Source: Hyphomicrobiales bacterium (lineage in GTDB: Bacteria > Pseudomonadota > Alphaproteobacteria > Rhizobiales > Xanthobacteraceae). From it: a stretch of DNA of 64,000 nt. A program made the position numbers and the translations under genes. The notes below the pieces were generated by a model that was given only the letters and a program-made list of their open reading frames with translations, searched no databases and was not told where the DNA came from. The stretch is taken from positions 74,547-138,546 of the forward strand of contig JAKFVL010000010.1 in the NCBI GenBank assembly GCA_021732215.1, given 5' to 3'. Positions 1-8,485 of the stretch are shown in pieces; the first letter of the stretch is position 1, and the number at the start of each line of letters is the position of its first letter.

Positions 1-1
1 C

Positions 2-1177
2 ACCATCGTTGCGGAGTTGCCGGGCGGTGCGATCAAGCCGGCGCATGTCGCGACGCTGGTTGCCGGTGTGCGTCTGCGCGCCTATCGCTTCGATCGCTAC
101 AAGACGAAGAAGAAAGATGATGAAAAGCCGATGCGGGCGCAGATTTCGATCGCGGTGGACGATGTCGCCGCTGCGAAGAAGGCATTTGCGCCGGTCAACG
201 ATGTCGCGGACGGCGTGATGATCGCACGCGAACTCGTCAACGAGCCGCCGAACGTGCTTTATCCCGCCGAGTTTGCGCGCCGTGCGGCCGAACTGCGCAA
301 GGTTGGCGTCGATGTGGAAATTCTCGATGCCAAAGCCATGAAGCGCCTGAAAATGGGGGCTTTGCTGGGTGTCGCCCAAGGGTCTGTCCATGAGGGGCGC
401 ACCGTGATCATGCGCTGGAACGGCGGCAAACGCGGCGACAAGCCGGTGGCTTTCATCGGCAAGGGTGTGTGCTTCGATACCGGCGGCATCTCGATCAAGC
501 CATCCGGCAGCATGGAAGATATGAAGGGCGATATGGCGGGCGCTGCCTGCGTCGTCGGTCTGATGCACGCGCTCGCCGCGCGCAAGGCCAAGGTCAATGT
601 GGTGGGCGCGATCGGTCTGGTCGAGAACATGCCGGACGGCAATGCGCAACGGCCAGGCGATATCGTGACGTCGATGTCGGGACAGACGATCGAGATCATC
701 AACACCGACGCCGAAGGCCGTCTCGTTCTTGCCGACGTGCTCTGGTATGTCGGTCAGACCTTCAAGCCGAAATTCATGGTGGATCTTGCGACGCTGACCG
801 GCGCCATCCTGGTCGCGCTGGGCACGGAATATGCGGGACTGTTCTCCAACAACGATGAACTGAGCGAACGTTTGACGGTCGCGGGCCGCGCCACCGGTGA
901 ACACGTCTGGCGGATGCCGCTCGGTCCCGAATACGACAAGCAGATCGATTCGAAATTCGCCGACATGCGAAACACCGGCACGCGCAGCGGCGGTTCGATC
1001 ACCGCGGCTCAATTCCTGCAGCGCTTTGTCGATGACATTCCGTGGGCGCATCTCGATATCGCCGGCACCGGAATGGGTGCGCCGTCGACCGACATCAACA
1101 CCAGTTGGGGTTCGGGTTACGGCGTGCGGCTGCTCGACCGCCTCGTCGCCAATCACTACGAAGGCAAGAAAAAATAG
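2..1177 (+). CDS. pepA: Leucyl (cytosol) aminopeptidase, M17 family, 5' end cut by the window
   Basis: The frame is open from base 2, so the N-terminal domain lies outside the window. This metalloenzyme removes N-terminal residues from peptides in the cytoplasm. The two-metal site is visible in [15 protein letters not shown] near base 460 and in the family signature [12 protein letters not shown] near base 700. The M17 catalytic half is complete to the stop at 1175-1177. The next gene, holC, starts 44 bases downstream on the same strand; pepA followed by holC is a common pairing in proteobacteria. The family call is secure and only the start is missing. Confidence 0.96.
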   Translation, partial: TIVAELPGGAIKPAHVATLVAGVRLRAYRFDRYKTKKKDDEKPMRAQISIAVDDVAAAKKAFAPVNDVADGVMIARELVNEPPNVLYPAEFARRAAELRKVGVDVEILDAKAMKRLKMGALLGVAQGSVHEGRTVIMRWNGGKRGDKPVAFIGKGVCFDTGGISIKPSGSMEDMKGDMAGAACVVGLMHALAARKAKVNVVGAIGLVENMPDGNAQRPGDIVTSMSGQTIEIINTDAEGRLVLADVLWYVGQTFKPKFMVDLATLTGAILVALGTEYAGLFSNNDELSERLTVAGRATGEHVWRMPLGPEYDKQIDSKFADMRNTGTRSGGSITAAQFLQRFVDDIPWAHLDIAGTGMGAPSTDINTSWGSGYGVRLLDRLVANHYEGKKK

Positions 1178-1221
1178 GCTCCGTCCTCGGGACCGGATCG
1201 TGCAACCGGGTGCAGCGCGCG

Positions 1222-1674
1222 ATGACTGAAGTTTTGTTCTATCACCTGCAAGGAATGACGCTCGAAGGCGTGCTGCCGCCCTTGATCGAGAAATCGATCG
1301 GGCGCGGCTGGCGCGTTACCGTGCAGGCGGCATCCGAAGAGCGCGCCGACAGCCTCGACGGGCATCTATGGACCTATCGGGACGATTCGTTTTTGCCGCA
1401 TGGGACATGGCGTGAGCGGGATGCGGCGGATCAGCCGGTGATCATTGCAATCGATGAGCGAAATCCGAACGGTTCGCACGTCAGGTTTCTTGTCGACCGC
1501 GCCGACCTTCCGGCCGACGCGGAATCATACGAGCGCATCGTGCTGGTATTTAACGGCGAGGACGAAGAAGCGGTTGCCGCAGCGCGGTCGGCCTGGAGCA
1601 ATTGCAAGGCGAGGGGTCTCGACGCGACCTACTGGCAGCCCGATGACCGCGGCCGTTGGCAGCGGCGGCAGTAA
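1222..1674 (+). CDS. holC: DNA polymerase III chi subunit
   Basis: A 150-residue protein of the usual length for HolC, the chi subunit of the replicative clamp-loader complex, which contacts single-strand binding protein. Family features are the start MTEVLFYHL, the segment TYRDDSFLPHGTW near residue 50, the QPV...IDE block, and the NGEDEEAVAAARSAW helix near the C-terminus. I chose the ATG at 1222 because homologues begin there; the frame is open further upstream but that part overlaps pepA. Its place directly behind pepA fits a two-gene transcription unit. Confidence 0.92.
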   Translation: MTEVLFYHLQGMTLEGVLPPLIEKSIGRGWRVTVQAASEERADSLDGHLWTYRDDSFLPHGTWRERDAADQPVIIAIDERNPNGSHVRFLVDRADLPADAESYERIVLVFNGEDEEAVAAARSAWSNCKARGLDATYWQPDDRGRWQRRQ

Positions 1675-1799
1675 AGGGGTCGCAAGTCCCGGTTAATCAT
1701 CCTATGCTAATATCGATCACGGAACCGTTGTCGGTCATGGCGCCGCCGCAAAGCAATGTTGGACGTTTATCGTTTGAAGATCGTCGCCTGGAGCGAAGA

Positions 1800-2330
1800 G
1801 TGGATTATCACGTAACCGGTTCGCAAAGCACTCGTTTGTGTGCAACAGCGCTGTTGCTGGCGCTCGCGCCTGCATTGACCGCTTGCGGCAGCGTGTCGGA
1901 TTTCAGTCTGAAGGATCAGGAATGGTTTTCGCGGCCGAAGATTTTCAGCCGATCGCTGTCGATTGAACAACCGCCGCTGAGCCCCGAAAGAGCCGTTGCC
2001 GCCGATCAGCTCATCACCGCCGATGGCGCCTGTCCGGGACTTGCGTCATCGAACGCTCAGGCGCTGGCCGATGGCAACGATCAACCCGCCTTGCAGGGCG
2101 GCAAGGTTGCGCTCGGATTGCCGGAATGCGAGGTCGCGCGCGGCATCGGGACGCCGGACAACGTCAACTTGTCGTCCGATCAAGGCGAGCGCGTCGCCGT
2201 TCTCACCTATTTGCGCGGCCCCCGGGCCGGCGTCTATCGGTTCGTCGGCGGCCGTCTGGCTTCGATCGAGCGCAGCCCCGAATTGCCGCCGGAGCCGAAG
2301 CAAACAAGACCCAGAAAGCGCGCTGGCTAA
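1800..2330 (+). CDS. Small predicted lipoprotein of unknown function
   Basis: A 176-residue protein starting at a GTG. GGAG at 1790-1793 lies six bases before it, which decides this start over the in-frame ATGs upstream. The N-terminus is a lipoprotein signal: a hydrophobic run LLLALAPALTAC ending in a lipobox with Cys and Gly after it. The mature part has a segment with two cysteines (ADGACPGL and GLPECEVARGIG) and ends in a Pro/Lys/Arg-rich tail. It should be attached to a membrane. I recognise no catalytic motif, so function is unknown. Confidence 0.75.
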   Translation: MDYHVTGSQSTRLCATALLLALAPALTACGSVSDFSLKDQEWFSRPKIFSRSLSIEQPPLSPERAVAADQLITADGACPGLASSNAQALADGNDQPALQGGKVALGLPECEVARGIGTPDNVNLSSDQGERVAVLTYLRGPRAGVYRFVGGRLASIERSPELPPEPKQTRPRKRAG

Positions 2331-2388
2331 GCAGTATCGAGTCTGCTTCAACCTCGTCAAATCAGACTCGTCGCTCATCTTTGTTTGG

Positions 2389-2433
2389 GCATGATCTTTT
2401 CCACAAACCGGTTCCCATTTTTCGAGATCATGC
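2389..2433. repeat. Palindromic intergenic repeat, Nitrobacteraceae type
   Basis: The element has perfect 9-base inverted ends, GCATGATCT at 2389-2397 and AGATCATGC at 2425-2433, around a TTTCC...ACCGGTTCCC...TTTCG core. It sits directly against the stop codon of the ABC-F gene (2434-2436). From memory this pattern is widely interspersed in Bradyrhizobium and Rhodopseudomonas genomes; a copy count needs a search. A decayed version appears near 56591-56630. Confidence 0.7.
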
Positions 2434-4314
2434 TTATCCCGCTGACTGCGGTGAGCTCGCTTCAAGCCACTCGTCTTCGGCACGCTGAAGAGCCGCTGCC
2501 GCGCTCGCGCGTGCCTTGCCGAGCTGTCCTGCCTTCACCGGATCGCGCTGAAACAGATCGGGCAGGGCCAGCGCCGCGTCGATTTTTGCGATGATCGCGG
2601 TGATGCGTGCGATTTCGGCTTCAGCCGCAAGGATCTTCTTCTTTTCGTTCGCGCTTGCGGGTCGTGGCGGCGCAACGTCGCGATCACGATCGTTGCGGGC
2701 GCCGTTCATCGTTTCGTCTTGACGATCGCGCATCGGCACGCGCATGCCGTGCTGCGACAGCACCGCCCGCCGATAGTCCTCGAGATCGCCGTCATAAGGC
2801 GTCACCGTCCGGTCGGCGACGACCCACAGCTGGTCGGCGCACGCATCGATCAGATAGCGATCGTGGGAGACCATGATGACGGCGCCTGGAAATTCATTGA
2901 TGGCTTCGGCGAGCGCCGCGCGGCTGTCGATGTCGAGATGGTTGGTCGGCTCGTCGAGAATGATCATGTTGGGTCCGAAGAAGGTTGCAAGACCCAGCAG
3001 CAGCCGCGCCTTCTCGCCGCCCGACAGGCTCTTCACCAGCGTATCGCCGGCCTTGCCGGAAAATCCGATGGCGCCGACGCGGCCACGCACTTTCGTTTCC
3101 GGCGCATCCATCATCAGCCGCCGGACGTGATCATACGGTGAGCCTTCTTCGTCGAGTTCGTCGAGCTGATGCTGGGCGAAATACGCGATCGACAGCCTTT
3201 CGGCCCGCGTCACTTTTCCGGCGAACGGCGTCAGCCGGCCGGCAAGAAGTTTCACCAGCGTCGACTTGCCGTTGCCATTGGAGCCCAGCAGCGCGATGCG
3301 GTCGTCGTTGTCGATGCGCAGCGTGACGCGGTTGAGCACCGCCTTACCGGGTTCGTAGCCAACCGAAACGTTGTCCACGGCGATGATCGGAGGCGAGAGA
3401 AGTTTCTCAGGCGCGGGAAACGAGATTTCGCGTACATCCTGCGTAACGAGCGCGGTCACCGGCTTCATGCGCTCCAGCATCTTGACGCGGGATTGCGCCT
3501 GACGGGCTTTTGTCGCTTTCGCCTTGAAGCGATCGACGAAGTCCTGCAGCCGCTTGCGCTCGGCTTCCTGGCGTTTGGCGTGCTTGGCGTCCAGCATCTC
3601 GCGCGTTGCGCGCTGCTCCTCGAAACGACTGTAGCCGCCGCGATAAAGCGCAAGTTTGCCGCGGTCGAGATGCAAGATCTGGTTCACCGACGTGTCGAGC
3701 AGGTCGCGATCGTGGCTGACGACAATCACCGTGCGGGGATAGTTCGCAAGATGATCCTCGAGCCAGAGCGTACCTTCGAGGTCGAGATAGTTTGTCGGTT
3801 CGTCGAGCAGGAGAAGATCTGGCGCTGCAAACAGCGTGGCCGCCAGCGCGACGCGCATGCGCCAACCGCCGGAGAATTCGTGGCAGGGACGCGCCTGATC
3901 CGCAGTCGAAAAGCCCAGTCCGCTGAGGATAGCGGCGGCGCGCGACGGAGCTGAGTGTGCATCGATATCGGCAAGCCGGGTATGAATTTCGGCGATCCGG
4001 TCGGGATCGATCGCGGTCTCGGCTTCGTCGAGCAGGCTTTGGCGCTCCAGATCGGCCTTCAGGACCACCTCGATCAGGCTTTCCGGCCCGTCGGGCGCTT
4101 CCTGCGCAAGGCTGCCGACACGCCAGCGCGGTGGAAGATCGATGGCGCCGCTTTCAAGTGAAAGTTCGCCTCTGATAGCCTTGAACAGCGTCGATTTGCC
4201 GGTGCCGTTGCGACCCACCAGCCCGACGCGCGCGCCCGGAATGATCTGGGCGGTGCCGCCGTCGATCAAAAGCCGTCCTGCAAGGCGGATGGAAATGTCG
4301 GTGATGGAAAGCAT
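2434..4314 (-). CDS. ABC-F family ATPase (YheS/Uup type)
   Basis: A 626-residue soluble protein with two ABC domains and no membrane segments, the ABC-F layout. Domain 1 has Walker A GRNGTGKST near residue 35, signature FSGGW, and Walker B LLLLDEPTNYLD. A charged linker of about 80 residues follows (ATREMLDAKHAKRQEAERK). Domain 2 has GSNGNGKST, LSGGEKAR and IILDEPTNHLD. The C-terminus is a coiled-coil-like helical tail rich in Ala, Lys and Glu. ABC-F proteins act on the ribosome, relieving stalled translation or protecting against antibiotics; a housekeeping role is more likely here, since ABC-F genes of this length are common near ndk in this group. Confidence 0.92.
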   Translation of the reverse strand: MLSITDISIRLAGRLLIDGGTAQIIPGARVGLVGRNGTGKSTLFKAIRGELSLESGAIDLPPRWRVGSLAQEAPDGPESLIEVVLKADLERQSLLDEAETAIDPDRIAEIHTRLADIDAHSAPSRAAAILSGLGFSTADQARPCHEFSGGWRMRVALAATLFAAPDLLLLDEPTNYLDLEGTLWLEDHLANYPRTVIVVSHDRDLLDTSVNQILHLDRGKLALYRGGYSRFEEQRATREMLDAKHAKRQEAERKRLQDFVDRFKAKATKARQAQSRVKMLERMKPVTALVTQDVREISFPAPEKLLSPPIIAVDNVSVGYEPGKAVLNRVTLRIDNDDRIALLGSNGNGKSTLVKLLAGRLTPFAGKVTRAERLSIAYFAQHQLDELDEEGSPYDHVRRLMMDAPETKVRGRVGAIGFSGKAGDTLVKSLSGGEKARLLLGLATFFGPNMIILDEPTNHLDIDSRAALAEAINEFPGAVIMVSHDRYLIDACADQLWVVADRTVTPYDGDLEDYRRAVLSQHGMRVPMRDRQDETMNGARNDRDRDVAPPRPASANEKKKILAAEAEIARITAIIAKIDAALALPDLFQRDPVKAGQLGKARASAAAALQRAEDEWLEASSPQSAG

Positions 4315-4384
4315 TGCCGCTTTTCACCGCAGAGCGCTTGGAACACAAGCCCCGGCGCGGCAGAATGCTCCGCATTTGTAGGGG

Positions 4385-4564
4385 TTATCGGCCGGTTCGG
4401 TACTCCTGCTTTTTCAGAGATTCAAGCAGATCGCGCAGTTGCGACGGCAATGCCGGCTGATGTCGCAATGTATCTCTCAGACGCTCGCCGATCCCGTCAC
4501 GAACCGCACGGCTCGTGGCCGCATCGATCGACGAGCGGCTCTCGATATCGTGCATGTCGTGCAT
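4385..4564 (-). CDS. 59-residue conserved-looking small protein, NepR-like C-terminal pattern
   Basis: The frame runs from ATG at 4562-4564 to TAA at 4385-4387. It is preceded by a strong ribosome site, GGAGGG, eight bases before the ATG; a second in-frame ATG lies at 4553-4555. It begins MHDMHDIES and ends LKKQEYRTGR. The second half, from about residue 25, is a predicted helix with the spacing I-G-x-x-L-R...L-P-x-x-L-x-x-L-L-x-x-L, which resembles the NepR anti-sigma helix pattern of alphaproteobacteria. It lacks the usual EPVP element and is not beside phyR or ecfG, so this is a loose resemblance. Coding is supported by the ribosome site and position between flanking genes. Confidence 0.6.
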   Translation of the reverse strand: MHDMHDIESRSSIDAATSRAVRDGIGERLRDTLRHQPALPSQLRDLLESLKKQEYRTGR

Positions 4565-4723
4565 GGGTTGAGCCCTCCGTTCGCATTTGTTTCAAATGTC
4601 CCGTGTCAACCGTTGTCGGCGATGAATGTTTCCTCAGAACGCTCACGATGGTTTGTGATCGGTAAAGGGAACACCTGCGGGAACTTTCTCGCGAATCGGT
4701 CACGCGATCGGAAAAGGAAAAGA

Positions 4724-4746
4724 CCCCCGGTGGTTTGCACCGGAGG
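4724..4746 (-). terminator. Rho-independent terminator of the 78-residue gene
   Basis: A nine-pair stem (4724-4732 with 4738-4746, one G-U pair) and five-base loop, followed on the minus strand by a T-rich run (TCTTTTCCTTTTCC). It lies about 40 bases past the stop of the gene at 4787-5023. Confidence 0.7.
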
Positions 4747-4786
4747 CCCAGTTCGGGGGGAGGGATGGCCGGATCGCTGGAGTTGC

Positions 4787-5023
4787 TCAGTAGCAGCGGT
4801 TGACCAGGCGATAGCGATAACCCCACGGCGTTGCGACAAGGCGGCGCACGTAGCATCCGCCATAGCCGCCACCGAGATAGAAATGCGGCCGGTAGTTATG
4901 ATGATGTCCATGCCATCCACCGTGCCAGCCACCGCCACCCCATGCCGAGGCAGACGTGGGAGCAAGCGCTGCGATACCGAGCGATGCGGTGGCGATGAAA
5001 GCGAATGCGATCTTGCGTAACAT
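4787..5023 (-). CDS. Small secreted Gly/His/Tyr-rich protein
   Basis: A 78-residue protein with a clear Sec signal peptide (MLRKIAFAFIATASLGIAAL, cleavage after ASA). The mature part starts WGGGGWHGGWHGHHHNYRPHF and ends with two cysteines (GGCYVRR and VNRCY). Its ATG is preceded on the minus strand by GGAG. Proteins of this build are common in the family as periplasmic or surface proteins; the His/Gly cluster could bind metal, but that is inference. It is followed by its own terminator, so it is probably a single-gene unit. Confidence 0.8.
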   Translation of the reverse strand: MLRKIAFAFIATASLGIAALAPTSASAWGGGGWHGGWHGHHHNYRPHFYLGGGYGGCYVRRLVATPWGYRYRLVNRCY

Positions 5024-5275
5024 GGTCGTTGGTCTCCTGATTGCGGCGCATCGGCGCCGCGTTGTTTCACCCCGTATCCGTCAGTCGCAGGGATTTTTCG
5101 CGCGGTTCAAATGCGCAAGATTGCAAATCCGCAAGATGATGTTGCCATGGTGAATGATTGGCACTTCCGCATTTAGCCGAAGTTCATCTTGGTGAATTCG
5201 CCTTCATTTGGTGCGGGGAATCTGCCCCAAGCATTCGGAAAAGCTGCAAAGCGGCTTTCGGGCAGCCGGTTCAGC

Positions 5276-5303
5276 TTGCCGGGCGCATGGCGCGTCGCTA
5301 TAA
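5276..5303 (+). promoter_or_regulatory. Probable sigma-70 promoter of ndk
   Basis: TTGCCG (5276-5281) and CTATAA (5298-5303) are separated by 16 bases, close to the alphaproteobacterial housekeeping pattern. They lie about 40 bases before the ndk start. Confidence 0.5.
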
Positions 5304-5344
5304 GCCCGCAGCCTTCCCAAAGCCCCGTTTACAAGGATCAGACC

Positions 5345-5767
5345 ATGGCGGTTGAACGCACGTTTTCGATTATCAAGCCGGATGCAACCGAGCGTAACCT
5401 GACCGGCGGCATCAACTCTGTGATCGAGAAGGCCGGCCTTCGCATCGTTGCGCAAAAGCGTATCCAGATGACGCGCAAGCAGGCCGAAACGTTCTATGCC
5501 GTCCACAGCGCGCGGCCGTTTTTCGGTGAGCTGGTGGATTTCATGATTTCAGCACCGGTGGTGGTTCAAGTCCTCGAAGGCGATAACGCCATCCTGAAAT
5601 ACCGTGAGGTCATGGGCGCAACCGATCCGGCGAAAGCCGACGCCGGGACCATCCGAAAGCTGTTCGCGAAATCGATCGGCGAAAACTCGGTGCATGGGTC
5701 CGATGCCGCCGAAACCGCGAAGATTGAAATTGCTCAGTTCTTCTCGGGCAATGAGATCGTCGGCTAA
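5345..5767 (+). CDS. ndk: Nucleoside diphosphate kinase
   Basis: A 140-residue protein of full family length. It transfers the gamma phosphate of ATP to nucleoside diphosphates, balancing the NTP and dNTP pools. The start is [17 protein letters not shown], and the catalytic phosphohistidine is in NSVHGSDA near residue 117. The ATG at 5345 matches homologues and has AAGGA upstream; the frame is open to 5189 but that part looks non-coding. A promoter lies just upstream and a terminator just downstream, so it is a single-gene unit. Confidence 0.98.
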   Translation: MAVERTFSIIKPDATERNLTGGINSVIEKAGLRIVAQKRIQMTRKQAETFYAVHSARPFFGELVDFMISAPVVVQVLEGDNAILKYREVMGATDPAKADAGTIRKLFAKSIGENSVHGSDAAETAKIEIAQFFSGNEIVG

Positions 5768-5811
5768 GCCGATAGGCTTTCGCCGGCCTCAGGCCGGGTC
5801 TAGACGAAACG

Positions 5812-5836
5812 AAAGGAGCGGTTTTGCCGCTCCTTT
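5812..5836. terminator. Terminator downstream of ndk
   Basis: A ten-pair stem (AAAGGAGCGG at 5812-5821, CCGCTCCTTT at 5827-5836) with a five-base loop and flanking T on the plus strand. Its A/T-flanked ends could also stop transcripts arriving from the minus strand. Confidence 0.8.
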
Positions 5837-5882
5837 TTGTTTGCAATGATGTTTGTTTCGATCCTGAGAGCCTGGCTCAAAG

Positions 5883-6524
5883 TCATCCCGTCCCGCTGAT
5901 CGCCGCGACCGCCGGCATGATCTCCTTGGTGCCACGATAGATCATCTCGCCGGCGACATAGAGGATGATCACGAGACCGACATAGGCGATCCAGCGGTGC
6001 TTCTGCAGGAGCTGGGCGATGAAGCTCGCGGCGACGCCCATCAGGGCGATAGAAAGCACCAGTCCGAACATCAGGATGTAAGGATGTTCGCGCGCGGCGC
6101 CGGCAACGGCCAGCACGTTGTCGAGCGACATGGATACGTCCGCGATGATAATTTGCCAGGTCGCCTGTCCAAGGGTTTTGCGCGGTGCATTGGCGTCGAG
6201 CGCATTCTGGGCGGCGTCTTCGTCTCCCATGTGGTGCTGCGCTTGCAACTCGCGCCACATCTTCCAGCACACCCAGAGCAGCAGGATACCACCCGCCAGA
6301 AGCAGGCCGACGATTTGCAGGAGCTGCGTCGTTGCCAGAGCAAACACGATGCGCAACAGCGTCGCGGCTCCGATGCCAATCATGATAGCCGTGCGCCGCT
6401 GATCCTTGGGCAGTCCCGCCGCGGCAAGTCCGATAACGATGGCGTTGTCGCCCGCCAGCACGAGGTCGATCATGATGACCTGAGCCAACGCGGCCATCGC
6501 TTGAGGCGTAAACAGTTCCAGCAT
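5883..6524 (-). CDS. TerC/YjbE family integral membrane protein (copy 1)
   Basis: A 213-residue membrane protein with about seven hydrophobic segments. The TerC signature is a repeated pair of acidic motifs in the membrane: LVLAGDNAIVIGL near residue 20 and DVSMSLDNVLAVAG near residue 130. TerC relatives export or allocate metals, Mn2+ in several studied bacteria, so metal export is plausible but not shown here. I chose the ATG at 6524 (MLELFTPQ) because the upstream extension is Arg/Ser-rich and overlaps the next gene. It follows the small membrane gene with a 19-base gap, likely one operon. Confidence 0.88.
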   Translation of the reverse strand: MLELFTPQAMAALAQVIMIDLVLAGDNAIVIGLAAAGLPKDQRRTAIMIGIGAATLLRIVFALATTQLLQIVGLLLAGGILLLWVCWKMWRELQAQHHMGDEDAAQNALDANAPRKTLGQATWQIIIADVSMSLDNVLAVAGAAREHPYILMFGLVLSIALMGVAASFIAQLLQKHRWIAYVGLVIILYVAGEMIYRGTKEIMPAVAAISGTG

Positions 6525-6543
6525 TTTTCTGAAGTCCGGGCGG

Positions 6544-6915
6544 TTACTTGTTCTGACGCTGCTCGAGCAGCGGGATCGCCTGTTCAGGATCGCTGAGCAG
6601 GGCCGCACAGATTCCGACCATCGTCATTGCGCCGACCACATCCCAGTAGCTGAGATCTGCGGCGGTCTCGCGCCGCTTGGACAACCAGGCGATCAGCGCG
6701 ACGATGATCGCTCCCACGATCGCGGCGACGCTGAGGATTGGAAGCACGATCGGATGCGGCAGATACCACATGGTCGTGGCGAACAGCAGGATGCCCAGGA
6801 TGAGCGCTATCGTGAGGGTGAACTTCGGCCCATCCCAACGGGTGGGTGATTTTGAGGTTGTGAGTTCGATTGGCACCGTCTTCCACGCCTGTTGCGAGCA
6901 CGGCGCAGCGATCAT
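6544..6915 (-). CDS. Small membrane protein of unknown function, upstream of terC copy 1
   Basis: Up to 123 residues, with three predicted membrane helices: LTIALILGILLFATTMWYL, IVLPILSVAAIVGAIIVALIAWL, and one around VGAMTMVGICAALL. The C-terminus is polar (EQAIPLLEQRQNK). The ATG at 6915 has no clear ribosome site; a GTG at 6876 has GGAAG just before it and may be the real start, giving 110 residues. It lies 19 bases before terC copy 1 on the same strand, so the products may work together. No family recognised. Confidence 0.7.
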   Translation of the reverse strand: MIAAPCSQQAWKTVPIELTTSKSPTRWDGPKFTLTIALILGILLFATTMWYLPHPIVLPILSVAAIVGAIIVALIAWLSKRRETAADLSYWDVVGAMTMVGICAALLSDPEQAIPLLEQRQNK

Positions 6916-7274
6916 TCATGCCGCTGCGATGGAACGCCTCTTGCTCGCGTTTGGTTTCTTGTAATGCGATGGCTCGCGCAGAGAATGCGGCGAATTGACG
7001 TGAGGCGTTCTGACACGTGCGTGAATGTCGCAAGCGACTCAACGTCGCAAATTGCCGCCGCCGAGGCTCTCATTGCGCGCACTGCGATTGCTTACTTAAT
7101 GCTTTCGATTCAACCGAAATCCGAAACGAGGCCGTTGGTGCAATTGGTATTGCGAATGGAACTGCGCGATTGGTTCCGCGTAATGACCGCGGCATGGTCT
7201 TGGGACGAATCGATCTGAATCGTCATGACATGCGTTGGGGATTCTGATTCGCGGGCCCACTCCTCGCAAAGCAA
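6916..7274. other. Intergenic region with no gene seen
   Basis: About 360 bases between the two TerC loci. Only overlapping open frames without ribosome sites or family resemblance are present. It should hold the promoter of the minus-strand pair that starts near 6915. I could not pick a convincing -35/-10. Confidence 0.5.
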
Positions 7275-7300
7275 AAGCCGCGCTCTTGCGAGCGCGGCTT
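7275..7300 (-). terminator. Terminator of terC copy 2
   Basis: A perfect eleven-pair stem (AAGCCGCGCTC at 7275-7285, GAGCGCGGCTT at 7290-7300) with a four-base loop, followed on the minus strand by TTTT. It lies just past the stop of the gene at 7326. Confidence 0.85.
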
Positions 7301-7325
7301 CCGGTGTTGTTTAGAAACGTTTTGA

Positions 7326-8033
7326 CTATTTCGAATGCTGGTTGGCCGTCGCTTCGGCGCGGCGAACATAGTAGAGCCACGCACCGACCGCGACGACGAA
7401 CAGCGCGCCGCCAAATGCAGCGGGTTTTTCCCATGCGCTGGCGACATCTTTTCCGAGATAGCTGATGACGCCGACATCGTTCAGGAAGAGATCGCCACCG
7501 ATCCAGCCGAGCAGTGCGGCGCCCGCCCACACCAGCAACGGGAATCGGTCGAGCATCTTCATGACGATCGCGCTGCCGGCGACGATCATCGGGATCGAGA
7601 TGCCAAGGCCGATCAGGAGCAGCAGCCAACTGCCCTTGGCAACGGCGGCAATGGCCACGACGTTGTCGAGGCTCATCACCACGTCCGCGATTCCGATGGT
7701 GATCATCGCCTTGTAGAGCGTGTCCGCTCCTGCGACGGTTTCCTCATGCTCGTCAGATTTCGGCTTCACCAGATCGATCGCGATGTAGAACAGAGCGATC
7801 GCGCCCGCGGCCTTGAGGTAGGGCACGTTCATCAGCGTGGTCACGATGCCCGTGAAGATGATGCGCAGCAGCACGGCGACGCCGGCGCCGAGGATCATGC
7901 CCCAGTAGCGTGCGCGATCGGACAGCGAGCGGCATGCCATCGCGATGACGACGGCGTTGTCGCCGGACAACAGAATGTTGATCCAGATGATCTGGCCTAA
8001 TGCCAGCCAGAAGGCGGTGTCGTTGATTTCCAA
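7326..8033 (-). CDS. TerC/YjbE family integral membrane protein (copy 2)
   Basis: A 235-residue membrane protein with the same paired motifs as copy 1: NILLSGDNAVVIAMACRSL near residue 20 and IADVVMSLDNVVAIAAVAKG in the middle. I place the start at the TTG at 8031-8033 because GGGAG (8041-8045) sits seven bases upstream; the in-frame ATG at 8075 lacks such a site. It differs from copy 1 in having a cytoplasmic loop with Lys, Asp and His (KPKSDEHEE), a possible metal contact. It has its own terminator and is separate from the copy 1 operon. Confidence 0.9.
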   Translation of the reverse strand: MEINDTAFWLALGQIIWINILLSGDNAVVIAMACRSLSDRARYWGMILGAGVAVLLRIIFTGIVTTLMNVPYLKAAGAIALFYIAIDLVKPKSDEHEETVAGADTLYKAMITIGIADVVMSLDNVVAIAAVAKGSWLLLLIGLGISIPMIVAGSAIVMKMLDRFPLLVWAGAALLGWIGGDLFLNDVGVISYLGKDVASAWEKPAAFGGALFVVAVGAWLYYVRRAEATANQHSK

Positions 8034-8485
8034 GATCGTTCTCCCTGCGCGGACCTGCCGGCGCGGTTCAGGCACCTGTCCGATGTGTGTTGTACAGATT
8101 GGTTCCGATCAGGCATGGATGGGCCTTCGCCGCGCCGTGCAACCGCACGGAACTGCAAACGCACACAAACAATCTGTCCAAGGTCAGGTGTCATCCGGGC
8201 CGATCCGATACTTTCCAGTCCGACATCGCAGTTCCTTTGGAACTGCCAGAGGGGCCCGTCCTGGTCGTTGGCTGAGCGTCTGATCGAGTGCGACAGAATG
8301 GCACAGCCAAGACGGTGATAGCAGCCGGTTCGAACGTTGCCAACTGGCCGATGCATCTTCCCGCGCAAAAAATTCGGGCAGGGGCGGCCCCGCCGGTTCG
8401 CGGTGTCGCTTCGGGGTCCAAACCTTGATGGGAGTGAAAAGCCGTCGCGAAATTTACCGTCGCGCTGCTTCGACGACGTCCTCGA
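8034..8485. other. Intergenic region with no gene seen
   Basis: About 450 bases between terC copy 2 and the end of the autotransporter-domain gene. Only the ribosome site of terC copy 2 at 8041-8045 can be named. Open frames here lack ribosome sites and family resemblance. Confidence 0.5.
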
